Below are positions 14,352 through 21,535 of a stretch of 32,824 nucleotides of DNA, one piece after another (the first letter of the stretch is position 1; every line of letters starts with the position of its first letter). The notes below the pieces were generated by a model. That model ran no database searches. It was not told the DNA's origin and saw nothing but the letters and a program-made list of their open reading frames with translations. The translations under genes were made by a program, and so were the position numbers. The stretch is from Candidatus Cacconaster stercorequi (GTDB lineage Bacteria > Bacillota > Clostridia > Oscillospirales > Oscillospiraceae): the NCBI GenBank assembly GCA_018064925.1, contig JAGHUH010000046.1, positions 1-32,824 of the forward strand, in the 5' to 3' direction.

Positions 14352-14573
14352 ATGGAATTCTCTGAAAAAGTAAAAACCGTACGGAAATTAGTGAATTTCT
14401 CTCAAGAGGACATGGCTCATCAGTTGGGTGTTAGCTTTGCGACCGTGAACCGGTGGGAAACTGGAAAGTCCAAGCCGAGCAAATTGGCGATCCGGGCGTT
14501 TGAGGAATTCTGTAAAACGAAAGCGATTATTCTGGATCCTGATGGATCCGCAGCCGACTCCGGCAGTGTTTGA
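14352..14573 (+). CDS. Mini XRE-family DNA-binding protein
   Basis: The product has 73 residues and is almost only a Cro/CI-type helix-turn-helix: VRKLVNFSQEDMAHQLGVSFATVNRWETGKSKPS. A short tail (ILDPDGSAADSGSV) replaces any sensor domain. The ATG at 14352 follows GGGAGGAG; an upstream TTG at 14331 lies on top of that site. It heads the AT-richer block and is 49 bp before a membrane protein gene, so it probably regulates this block. Its codon use is clearly AT-richer than in htpG. Confidence 0.88.
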   Translation: MEFSEKVKTVRKLVNFSQEDMAHQLGVSFATVNRWETGKSKPSKLAIRAFEEFCKTKAIILDPDGSAADSGSV

Positions 14574-14622
14574 AATCATTATGTTTCCGCCAACAAAACG
14601 GATGAAGAAAGGATGGACATAG

Positions 14623-15291
14623 TTGATTAAAATACATGAATTACTGGCTTTTGCCGTTTCAGCGGCAGCTTTCGGCTATGGCGCGTTCCATCTTTTCCGA
14701 AAAGGAATACCGAAGTTCTTTCGGTTGTATGTATGCGCCGCCGGATGTTATATGCTGGAAGAACTGTGGGTGATTGTCAACTCGCTGCTGGGAAACGGTA
14801 GTCAGGATGGTCTGGTAACGGTTCGCTTGTTTGGTTTTTTCGGATGCCTGTGCTTTATGCTTTCCGCTAATGCCAACGAATTCGATAAGGTCGTTGACGA
14901 GGGCAAAAGCAAAAATGCGAAGCTGCTGGCAATCATTGCGCCGACCGTTCTGCTCGCGTTTTATGCGCTCTATGCGTTTTCACCGATGAATACAAAATCG
15001 GCGGCGGTTATCGTGATCGGATTTCTCAGCATCTTCCCCGCGCTGCCTGCGTCCTATTTCAACCTAAAGCATTTGCTGCTGCCGCCGGACGAGGTGGGCT
15101 TTTTGAAGGGCACGAAGCAGATTGATATTCTCGCACTGGCCTTTTATGCGGCAAATTATGTGTATCCTTTGATGGATCTGCACTGTCCGAAAACGGTCAT
15201 GAGCGTATATGATCTGCTCCTTGCCGGGATGCTTTTCGGAATAATCGCAGCGTGCAGAAAGGGGGCTGTCAAATGGGAAGCCTTCATCTGA
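14623..15291 (+). CDS. Multi-pass membrane protein of unknown family (about 7 TM)
   Basis: The product has 222 residues starting with TTG at 14623, after AAGGA at 14609; a stop codon directly upstream rules out extension, and the next ATG would remove two helices. Hydrophobic segments lie at residues about 6-24, 32-56, 62-83, 98-118, 125-145, 167-184 and 191-211. There is no recognised catalytic motif. The last 19 bases overlap the start of the PrsW-type protease gene, indicating translational coupling and a likely complex. It could be a substrate receptor or stabiliser for the protease; that is inference. Confidence 0.78.
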   Translation: MIKIHELLAFAVSAAAFGYGAFHLFRKGIPKFFRLYVCAAGCYMLEELWVIVNSLLGNGSQDGLVTVRLFGFFGCLCFMLSANANEFDKVVDEGKSKNAKLLAIIAPTVLLAFYALYAFSPMNTKSAAVIVIGFLSIFPALPASYFNLKHLLLPPDEVGFLKGTKQIDILALAFYAANYVYPLMDLHCPKTVMSVYDLLLAGMLFGIIAACRKGAVKWEAFI

Positions 15292-15911
15292 TGCTTTTTA
15301 TATGTCTTGCAGTTCCGCTGTCCATGATGCTCTTTGTGTTCAGCGGACGGTCAAGGGCGCTTCTCGGCTTTCTGCTGACAGGGATTTTTATGTGCCTTTT
15401 TGCCGGAGAAATCAATGGACTGATCCGGAGTGGATCCGAACTGCCTATGCGATTTCTGACTGTAAATATTACGCCCATTGTTGAGGAAATACTGAAAGCA
15501 ATCCCAATCGTTTTTATTGCATTTCTGATCAGACCGAACCGTCAGTTCCTATTGGAATGCTCCATTGCTGTCGGCGTGGGGTTTGCAACGATGGAAAACA
15601 CCTGCCTGCTTTTTGACTCTGCGTCTGCACTCTCCGCGGGGATGATCATAGCGCGCGGATTCGGCGCGGGCATGATGCACGGCGTCAGCACGCTGGCAGT
15701 CGGATATTCCATGACCATTGTCAGCTCGGACAGGAAGCTTTCCTACACAGGAACGGTGGCTGCGCTTTCGGCGGCAATCATTTATCATTCGATCTATAAC
15801 ATCATGGTACAGTCGGCGTATCCGCTGCTGGGTATTCTTCTGCCGCTCGTGACCTATATACCGATTGTGATCATCATGAGTAAAAAATGGAGTAGCCACA
15901 AGCAGGGTTGA
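15273..15911 (+). CDS. PrsW-family intramembrane (glutamic-type) protease
   Basis: The product has 212 residues with about 7 membrane helices. PrsW motifs appear in order: PIVEEILK with E71, E72 and K75; VGVGFATMENTC with E108 and N109; ARGFGAGMMHG with R128 and H136; and IIYHSIYN with H172. PrsW cleaves anti-sigma factor RsiW in B. subtilis; the family belongs to the Rce1/CPBP-like glutamate proteases. The ATG at 15273 follows AAAGGGGG; an in-frame ATG at 15252 is less likely. No sigma/anti-sigma pair is in the window. Two single-pass surface proteins downstream are possible substrates. Confidence 0.85.
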   Translation: MGSLHLMLFICLAVPLSMMLFVFSGRSRALLGFLLTGIFMCLFAGEINGLIRSGSELPMRFLTVNITPIVEEILKAIPIVFIAFLIRPNRQFLLECSIAVGVGFATMENTCLLFDSASALSAGMIIARGFGAGMMHGVSTLAVGYSMTIVSSDRKLSYTGTVAALSAAIIYHSIYNIMVQSAYPLLGILLPLVTYIPIVIIMSKKWSSHKQG

Positions 15912-15952
15912 TTCGTATAACTATTTGACACTTCAAAAACGGGAGAACAGTT

Positions 15953-16747
15953 ATGAAAAAACAAAGCATATCACGAATGATTCTTTGTGTTGCCGTCATC
16001 GCGGCGCTATTGGCAGGATCAAGCATCACAGCGTTTGCGGAATCACCGGATTATGTCATTCACAATTATATGGAACTTGAACAATTTGCCTGTTCCGTCA
16101 ATTCCGGGAATTCCTATGAAGGGAAAGTGATAGCGTTGGCGGACGATTTCGGCACAGAGGAAGGAACACTCACAACCCCTATCGGATTAGACCATCCTTT
16201 TGACGGTACTTTTGACGGTAATGGGCGCTCCGTGAAGCTGAATATCGTATCTGATACTCAGCTTGATTTCGCCGGAATGTTTGGCGGGATCTCCAAAGAC
16301 GCGGCTGTCGAGAATCTGACCGTTACGGGAAATGTTGCGGGAGATGCGTATTGTGTCGGCGGTATATGCGGGACGAATTTCGGCAGAGTTGTCAACTGCA
16401 CCAATAACGCAGGCGTTACAGGAGAGGAATTCGTTGGCGGCATTTGCGGAATTAATGGCAATGGCGCTATTGTCAACTGCATCAATAACGGAGATATTGC
16501 AGGAAAATCGCAGGTGAACGGTATTTGCGGAGATAATCAATACGGTACAATCGTAAACTGCTCCAACAGCGGAAAAGTTGACAGAGAAGCCGATTCCGCC
16601 TCCCTCACTGGCTCGGTGTTGTCTGAGGGCAGCCTTGCCATTGTCTCCGCGGTGCTGGGGATCGCAGTGGGCATCGCCGGGACGCTGCTGGTGATGAAGA
16701 AAAAGAAACCCGCCCCGGCTGCCGGCGGCAGCGAAGACGGCAAATAA
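15953..16747 (+). CDS. GLUG-repeat surface protein, signal peptide plus C-terminal membrane anchor
   Basis: The product has 264 residues. Residues 1-29 are a signal peptide (LCVAVIAALLAGSSITAFA). After a beta-rich lead-in (IGLDHPFDGTFDGNG) come three GLUG-type repeats: VGGICGTNFGRVVNCTNN, VGGICGINGNGAIVNCINN and VNGICGDNQYGTIVNCSNS. GLUG repeats form beta-solenoid-like surfaces in adhesins and peptidases. The C-terminus is a membrane helix (LAIVSAVLGIAVGIAGTLLVM) and a KKKK tail, so the protein is exposed outside and anchored once. The start at 15953 has GGGAG 8 nt upstream. It lies 41 bp after the PrsW gene. Its stop codon overlaps the ATG of a PrsW relic. Confidence 0.85.
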   Translation: MKKQSISRMILCVAVIAALLAGSSITAFAESPDYVIHNYMELEQFACSVNSGNSYEGKVIALADDFGTEEGTLTTPIGLDHPFDGTFDGNGRSVKLNIVSDTQLDFAGMFGGISKDAAVENLTVTGNVAGDAYCVGGICGTNFGRVVNCTNNAGVTGEEFVGGICGINGNGAIVNCINNGDIAGKSQVNGICGDNQYGTIVNCSNSGKVDREADSASLTGSVLSEGSLAIVSAVLGIAVGIAGTLLVMKKKKPAPAAGGSEDGK

Positions 16748-16794
16748 TGGAAAATACCTGTCTTCTTTTTGATTCCGCATCTGCTCTCTCTGCA
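16747..16794 (+). pseudogene. 48-bp relic of a second PrsW gene
   Basis: This stretch encodes MENTCLLFDSASALSA, identical to residues 107-122 of the intact PrsW at 15591-15638. The DNA differs at 9 of 48 positions and every change is a silent third-base change. After residue 16 the reading continues for 13 unrelated codons to a TGA. It must come from a diverged but once functional PrsW paralogue, now lost by deletion or recombination. The remaining bases to 16914 (about 120) show no recognisable gene. Confidence 0.8.
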
Positions 16795-16914
16795 GAGTTG
16801 ATACATAAAACAACGGGTAGCTATGCTTCGTGCTGATTTGTATAAACCGGTGAAAGACATTGCGGCCACGAAGCTTGCGGCACTATCTATAAAGAATAGG
16901 AGAATCTGAAAATC

Positions 16915-17679
16915 ATGAAAAAGATGAATATTTGGGCGATTACGCTCTGCGTCGCCGTACTCACGGTGCTGCTCTCTGTACCGGGCATTTCTGCCTTCGC
17001 AGCCGATGATGTTCCGCAGTGGGTGGGACCTGATGATGTAGAGATCCATCACGGCGATGTTACCAATTATGTTTCGAAAGACGGGACATATTCGGCGGAA
17101 ATCCCGGCAGACGGGATCGCCTGGATCTACTACAGCACCTCTTTTGACAGATTCTGGATAGGCATTGATAATCCGGACGGCGTTTTTGAAGAGGGAAGCC
17201 GGTTCCATGTACGCTGGTCCGCCGATGATTCATCGGGGCACGAAGATATCGGCATCATCTCGGATCGGAGCGACAGAAGAGTAAATGATTTGACCCTTTT
17301 GGAGATGGGGGTGGAACGCCCCGACGGCACGGCATACCGGGTGCTTGATCGGAAGGTGTCGCTGTACCTGCAGCCTGCCGACTGCGTGGATGACCGGATG
17401 GCATTCTCCGTGTATGCCGATGAAGGCTATGATGAGATAATGGATACAAGAATTGTAAGAATGATGACTCCGGACGGAGCAGAGACGACACTAATTGACC
17501 TTCGGCTGACGCATCCGGACACTCAGCTGCATTTTGAGTGGAAAACATCGCTTTGGGCATCCGCCTTCAGCGAGCATGAGCCGCTGATTCTGTGTCTGGG
17601 AGCGGCAGTTGTTCTTGCGGTTACGACCGTGATCCTTGTCAGACGAAAGAAAAAAGGGACTTCACGGACGAGCCGCTGA
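16915..17679 (+). CDS. Secreted, C-terminally membrane-anchored protein of unknown function
   Basis: The product has 254 residues. Residues 1-29 form a signal peptide (LCVAVLTVLLSVPGISAFA) strikingly like that of the GLUG protein upstream. The external domain (about residues 30-215) is acidic and beta-rich with no repeat or catalytic motif I recognise. A single membrane helix (LILCLGAAVVLAVTTVILV) is followed by RRKKKGTSRTSR, so the tail is cytoplasmic. The ATG at 16915 follows AGGAG at 16898 with rather wide spacing. The shared architecture with the GLUG protein suggests both act together or both are protease substrates. Confidence 0.75.
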   Translation: MKKMNIWAITLCVAVLTVLLSVPGISAFAADDVPQWVGPDDVEIHHGDVTNYVSKDGTYSAEIPADGIAWIYYSTSFDRFWIGIDNPDGVFEEGSRFHVRWSADDSSGHEDIGIISDRSDRRVNDLTLLEMGVERPDGTAYRVLDRKVSLYLQPADCVDDRMAFSVYADEGYDEIMDTRIVRMMTPDGAETTLIDLRLTHPDTQLHFEWKTSLWASAFSEHEPLILCLGAAVVLAVTTVILVRRKKKGTSRTSR

Positions 17680-17767
17680 CATTCTGCCTGGATGTGAGAA
17701 AAGAATGTGGCTGAATACGCCCACATACAAGAGTGGTTATAGAATGCAGGATAGGAGCTGCCATTTT

Positions 17768-17836
17768 ATGGCTGAGTATTTGAAACTTGCTTCCACTCTC
17801 TATATGGATTCAATAGCAAACAAGAACATTTTTTAG
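17768..17836 (+). CDS. Possible 22-residue peptide or gene remnant
   Basis: ATG at 17768 to TAG at 17834-17836, with AGGAG 10 nt upstream, encodes MAEYLKLASTLYMDSIANKN plus two residues. It may be a small peptide or the truncated start of a lost gene. It is supported only by the ribosome site and position before a terminator. Confidence 0.3.
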   Translation: MAEYLKLASTLYMDSIANKNIF

Positions 17837-17855
17837 CATGTCAAGCGGTAAAATT

Positions 17856-17896
17856 AACCCGCCGAAGAGGAAATGAGTTCCTTTTCGGCGGGTTTT
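17856..17896 (+). terminator. Intrinsic terminator at the right border of the AT-richer block
   Basis: AACCCGCCGAA (17856-17866) and TTCGGCGGGTT (17884-17894) form an 11-bp stem, with GAGGAA/TTCC pairing inside, then TT. Confidence 0.88.
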
Positions 17897-18023
17897 ACGA
17901 TACAAAATACTTCCTTATGTGGCGGTGCCATTGCCGACCGTGCTTTTTCGCCGTTGGGTGCAGCCGGAGTTGCATTAAACGAAAAATGATAAAATTTGTT
18001 ACCGGCTTGTAATTGAGGCGTTG

Positions 18024-18051
18024 TTGTTTTATCGGGGCAGCACGATATACT
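18024..18051 (+). promoter_or_regulatory. Promoter of the deacetylase gene
   Basis: TTGTTT (18024-18029) and TATACT (18046-18051), 16-bp spacing. Confidence 0.55.
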
Positions 18052-18083
18052 ATAAAATGAGCAAAAATACCGGAGGCGTTACC

Positions 18084-19553
18084 ATGGCAGAGAGAAAGAA
18101 AAAAAGAACGATAGGACGCGCGATCCGATTGGCGGGATGCGCCGTTTTGCTGCTTGCCCTTGTGATCGGAGGCATGAGCCTGATCAAGGGGTATTTTATT
18201 TTGTCGCCGCAGGTACACCTGTCCGTGCAGGGCAGTCAGAAGCAGGACATCGACGCGTTTTCAAAATATACCGATGAGGGCGCCGTGGCCATGTTGGGCA
18301 AAACGGATCTGAGCGATCAGATTAAGACGGAGGGCAGCGTCAATACAAAGGTGCCCGGCAGCTATATCGTTACATATTCCCTTGATTATAAGGGCAAGCA
18401 CTATACGCAGCAGCGCACCGTTCGGGTGGTGGACCGCGACGCGCCGGAGCTGAAGCTGAAGGGTGAGGACACCGTGGTGGTGTCGCGCATGGAGCTGTTT
18501 GACGAGCCGGGCTATACGGCGAAGGATCGCTGTGACGGCGACCTGACGGACTGCGTGACGGTGGAGCAGCAGAAGAAGGATGCCACAACCTATCGGGTGG
18601 TCTATCAGGTGGCGGACAAGGCAGGCAACATGGCGGAGGCCGTCCGCACGCTGGAGATTCGGGATATCGTGCCGCCGGAGCTGGAGCTGCGGGGCGAGGA
18701 GCATATGTTTGTGCCGCGGGGCGACCGCTTTACGGACCCGGGCGCCGTGGCCACGGATGACGCCGACGGCGACCTGACCGAGGCCATCACCTGTACCGGT
18801 ACGGTGGACACCGACGCGGTGGGGGATTATACCCTGCGTTACAGCGTCAGCGACAGCGCGGAGAACCGCGCCGAGGTCAAACGCACGGTGACGGTGTACG
18901 AGGAGAGCGCGGACAACCCCAATCGCATCTACCTGACCTTCGATGACGGCCCCACCGAGAAGGTCACGCCGCATATACTGGATGTTCTGGAGAAGAATCA
19001 TATTAAGGCTACCTTCTTCATTCTGAAGTATTCCGATGAGGACAAGCCCATTTTGCAGCGCATGATCAACGCGGGGCACACCGTGGGCATCCACGGCTAT
19101 TCCCACGATTATGCCACCATTTATTCCTCCGAGAAGGCGTTTATGAACAGCATTCAGACCCTCCACGATCAGGTGCAGAAGGACTTCGGCTATGACGCCA
19201 AGGTGATCCGTTTCCCCGGCGGCAGCTCCAATACCATCAGCGCGGACTATAAAAAGGGCATCATGACCTGCCTGACGAAGCGGGTGGAGCAGGAGGGCTA
19301 CACCTACTTTGACTGGAATGTGGACAGCAGCGATGCCAACGGCAACAATGTGGATGCCTCCACGATTTACGAGTCTACCACCCAGGGCCTTTTTAAGGAC
19401 GGGAACAATGTGGTCTTGATGCACGACAGCTACTATAAGACCACCACCGCCGATGCGCTGCAGAAGATCATCGACTACGGCCACAAAAACGGCTACTCCT
19501 TCCTGCCCATTACCGCCGACACGACGCCGTGCCACCACGGCGTGGCAAATTGA
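18084..19553 (+). CDS. Polysaccharide (peptidoglycan) deacetylase with Ig-like repeats
   Basis: The product has 489 residues. A basic N-terminus and one membrane helix (about residues 14-37) anchor it. Three Ig-like modules follow (about 40-125, 126-200, 205-275), each with the DxxPPELxLxG-type start seen in DUF5011/HYR domains. The NodB catalytic domain begins near residue 280: YLTFDDGPT with D287 and D288, HTVGIHGYSHD with H337 and H341, RFPGGSSN at 376, and VVLMHDS near the end. It removes N-acetyl groups from wall glycans, giving lysozyme resistance. The ATG at 18084 follows GGAGG; earlier in-frame codons lie in the promoter. Confidence 0.92.
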   Translation: MAERKKKRTIGRAIRLAGCAVLLLALVIGGMSLIKGYFILSPQVHLSVQGSQKQDIDAFSKYTDEGAVAMLGKTDLSDQIKTEGSVNTKVPGSYIVTYSLDYKGKHYTQQRTVRVVDRDAPELKLKGEDTVVVSRMELFDEPGYTAKDRCDGDLTDCVTVEQQKKDATTYRVVYQVADKAGNMAEAVRTLEIRDIVPPELELRGEEHMFVPRGDRFTDPGAVATDDADGDLTEAITCTGTVDTDAVGDYTLRYSVSDSAENRAEVKRTVTVYEESADNPNRIYLTFDDGPTEKVTPHILDVLEKNHIKATFFILKYSDEDKPILQRMINAGHTVGIHGYSHDYATIYSSEKAFMNSIQTLHDQVQKDFGYDAKVIRFPGGSSNTISADYKKGIMTCLTKRVEQEGYTYFDWNVDSSDANGNNVDASTIYESTTQGLFKDGNNVVLMHDSYYKTTTADALQKIIDYGHKNGYSFLPITADTTPCHHGVAN

Positions 19554-19557
19554 GCGG

Positions 19558-19586
19558 TTGCCAAAAGGCGGGAATCCTGCTATAAT
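19558..19586 (+). promoter_or_regulatory. Promoter of the uridine-kinase-like gene
   Basis: TTGCCA (19558-19563) and TATAAT (19581-19586), 17-bp spacing, close to consensus. Confidence 0.8.
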
Positions 19587-19628
19587 ACAGGGTGGAAAAC
19601 GATCATTGAGAAAGGAATTGTTTGAGAT

Positions 19629-20555
19629 ATGCGAGTTATTGATTTGGAAAATATCAATTACGCCATGCGCAACGAAACGCAGTTCGTGCTGCGCTGCGAG
19701 GAAGTGTTTCACGATAAGATCAGCGCCGCAGCCACGGCGATTTTGTCGGATAAGCAGAATAAGCCCGTGGTGGCGCTGACCGGCCCCTCCGGCAGCGGCA
19801 AGACCACCACCGCGATGCGCCTGCGGGACTATCTGGAAAATCTGGGCGTGAAGGTGTGCCTTCTGAGCATGGACAACTTCTTCCTGCCGTTGGATCAGCG
19901 TCCCCCTGAGGCCACCGACTGGGAGTCCCCCTACTGCGTGAATACGGAGCGGCTGATCTCCACCATCAGCCGCCTGATGGACGGCTATGAGGTGGATGTG
20001 CCGTGGTACGATTTCAAGACCGGCACCACCGGCGGGTATAAAAAGATGCAGGGCAGCCGCGATGCCATTATCATCGCCGAGGGCATCCATATGCTCAACC
20101 CCCTGATCTTTGACAAGATCCGCGGCGTGGCCAACGGCGTGTATGTGGCGCCGCGCACCCGTATCATCACCGACGATGATAAGATCGTCCGTCCGGAGCA
20201 GCTGCGTGTTGCCCGGCGTCTCATCCGCGACTATAACGGCCGCGGCCATTCCCCCCGGGAAACGGTGGAGCGCGTGGAGAGCGTCAACCGCGGCGAGGTG
20301 CAGTATATCCAGCCCTACAAGAGCAACGCCGCCATTCATATCGACACCTTCCACGATTATGAACCCTGCATTCTGGCCAAGTATATCAACGAGATCCCCA
20401 TGTTCCGTCAGGAGCTGACGGCGGATTTCCTGGCGCAGCATGATCTGACCGACCTGATGAAGGTGGTGGGCGGTGTGCCGCCGCTGCACACCCCCTATGT
20501 CCCCCGCAATTCCATTGTCCGCGAGTTCGTCGGCGGAAGCTGCTACGAATATTGA
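19629..20555 (+). CDS. Uridine kinase-like P-loop nucleoside kinase
   Basis: The product has 308 residues. The Walker A loop GPSGSGKTT lies at residues 52-60 and LLSMDNFFLP is the conserved Asp-containing motif of the uridine kinase/phosphoribulokinase family. The middle part has VPWYDFKTGTTGG and AIIIAEGIHMLNP. It probably phosphorylates a nucleoside or sugar with ATP. Length is greater than classic Udk (about 210) because of extra N- and C-terminal parts, so substrate may differ. A cytidylate-kinase-like gene follows by 16 bp. Together they suggest pyrimidine salvage. Confidence 0.85.
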   Translation: MRVIDLENINYAMRNETQFVLRCEEVFHDKISAAATAILSDKQNKPVVALTGPSGSGKTTTAMRLRDYLENLGVKVCLLSMDNFFLPLDQRPPEATDWESPYCVNTERLISTISRLMDGYEVDVPWYDFKTGTTGGYKKMQGSRDAIIIAEGIHMLNPLIFDKIRGVANGVYVAPRTRIITDDDKIVRPEQLRVARRLIRDYNGRGHSPRETVERVESVNRGEVQYIQPYKSNAAIHIDTFHDYEPCILAKYINEIPMFRQELTADFLAQHDLTDLMKVVGGVPPLHTPYVPRNSIVREFVGGSCYEY

Positions 20556-20571
20556 TTGGGAGGAAGAAACC

Positions 20572-21192
20572 ATGAAAATTGTTACCATCAGCCGTGAATT
20601 CGGCAGTGGCGGCCGCGAGGTGGGCAAGCGTCTGGCCGCGGCACTGGGCGTGCCCTGCTATGACAACGAGATCATCGAGATGATCGCCAAGGAAAACGGC
20701 TTTGACGAGAACTATGTGGCCAATGTGTCGGAAAAGAGCATCGAGGCCGCCTATCCGCTGACCATCGGCAACCGCTTTGCCATGCCGCCGCTGACCTTGA
20801 TCGATCAGCCCATCCGCGTGGTGTCCGCCCAGCGGCAGATCATCGAAAATCTGGCGGCGAAGGGCGATTGCGTCATCGTGGGCCGCTGCGCCGATGTGAT
20901 TTTGCGGGACTATCATCCGCTGAATATCTTCGTCTATGCCGACAAGGAATCCAAGCTCAAGCGCTGTCAGGAGCGCGCACCGGCGGGAGAAAACCTCACC
21001 CGCAGCGAGCTGGAGCGCAAGATGAAGCAGATCGACAAGAACCGCGCCAAGCACCGTGCCATGTATGCCGACAGCAAGTGGGGCAGCAAGGAGACCTATC
21101 ACCTGTGCCTCAACACCAGCGGCAAGGAGATCAAGACCCTGATCCCCGCGCTGGCGGCCTTTGCCCGGAGCTGGTTCGGCGACGAGGCATAA
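20572..21192 (+). CDS. Cytidylate kinase-like family protein
   Basis: The product has 206 residues and begins MKIVTISREFGSGGREVGKRLAA, the glycine-rich nucleotide loop of the Cytidylate_kin2-type family (not the classic GXXGXGK). CVIVGRCADVIL and a basic lid region (KRCQERAPAGENLTRSELERKMKQIDKNRAKHR, positions about 20957-21055) follow. True substrates of this group are not well defined. The ATG at 20572 follows GGGAGGAAG; it is co-transcribed with the uridine-kinase-like gene. A terminator follows. Confidence 0.87.
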   Translation: MKIVTISREFGSGGREVGKRLAAALGVPCYDNEIIEMIAKENGFDENYVANVSEKSIEAAYPLTIGNRFAMPPLTLIDQPIRVVSAQRQIIENLAAKGDCVIVGRCADVILRDYHPLNIFVYADKESKLKRCQERAPAGENLTRSELERKMKQIDKNRAKHRAMYADSKWGSKETYHLCLNTSGKEIKTLIPALAAFARSWFGDEA

Positions 21193-21206
21193 AAATACGC
21201 GATTTG

Positions 21207-21241
21207 AAAAGAGAGCGATTCCCTGCGGAGTCGCTCTTTTT
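21207..21241 (+). terminator. Terminator after the cytidylate-kinase-like gene
   Basis: GAGCGATTCC (21213-21222) and GGAGTCGCTC (21227-21236) pair with one wobble; A run before and T5 after. Confidence 0.88.
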
Positions 21242-21273
21242 GCCCCCCTTTGCGAAAACTTGCAGGGGAAAAG

Positions 21274-21302
21274 TTGCAAATTCGGGCGGAGTAGGCTATC
21301 AT
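21274..21302 (+). promoter_or_regulatory. Promoter of the FTR-like/MBL operon
   Basis: TTGCAA (21274-21279) and TATCAT (21297-21302) with 17-bp spacing. Confidence 0.65.
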
Positions 21303-21335
21303 TGTCGTATCGAAACGAAAAGGGGGGAATGCACC

Positions 21336-21533
21336 GTGAAAATTCGTCTGAACGAGGATCGGGAGATCGTGAACATGATCCGTCAGGGTCTGCGGAAGAA
21401 GGAGGGCTATTGCCCCTGCCGTCTGGCCAAAACGGAAGAAAATATGTGTATGTGTCAGGAGTTCCGGGATCAGATCGCCGATCCGAATTTCGAGGGCTAC
21501 TGCCATTGCCGACTGTATTATAAGGAAAAGTAA
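21336..21533 (+). CDS. Ferredoxin-thioredoxin reductase catalytic chain-like small protein
   Basis: The product has 65 residues starting with GTG at 21336 after AGGGGGG. It has three CxC motifs: C26-P-C28, C38-M-C40 and C56-H-C58. In FTR catalytic chains the order is CPC, CPC, CHC, with four Cys holding a 4Fe-4S cluster and two forming the active disulfide. The CPC-to-CHC distance of 30 residues equals that of cyanobacterial FTR (C55 to C85), but the middle pair lies earlier and has Met instead of Pro. The protein is shorter than plant FTR (about 115). No variable subunit or thioredoxin is adjacent. The next gene starts 2 bp after its stop. Confidence 0.8.
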   Translation: MKIRLNEDREIVNMIRQGLRKKEGYCPCRLAKTEENMCMCQEFRDQIADPNFEGYCHCRLYYKEK

Positions 21534-21535
21534 CC

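Larger units (their letters stand above)
17680..18083. other. Intergenic region closing the AT-richer block
   Basis: It holds a possible 22-residue peptide gene (17768-17836), a strong terminator (17856-17896) and the promoter of the deacetylase gene (18024-18051). Nothing else is recognisable. Confidence 0.6.
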
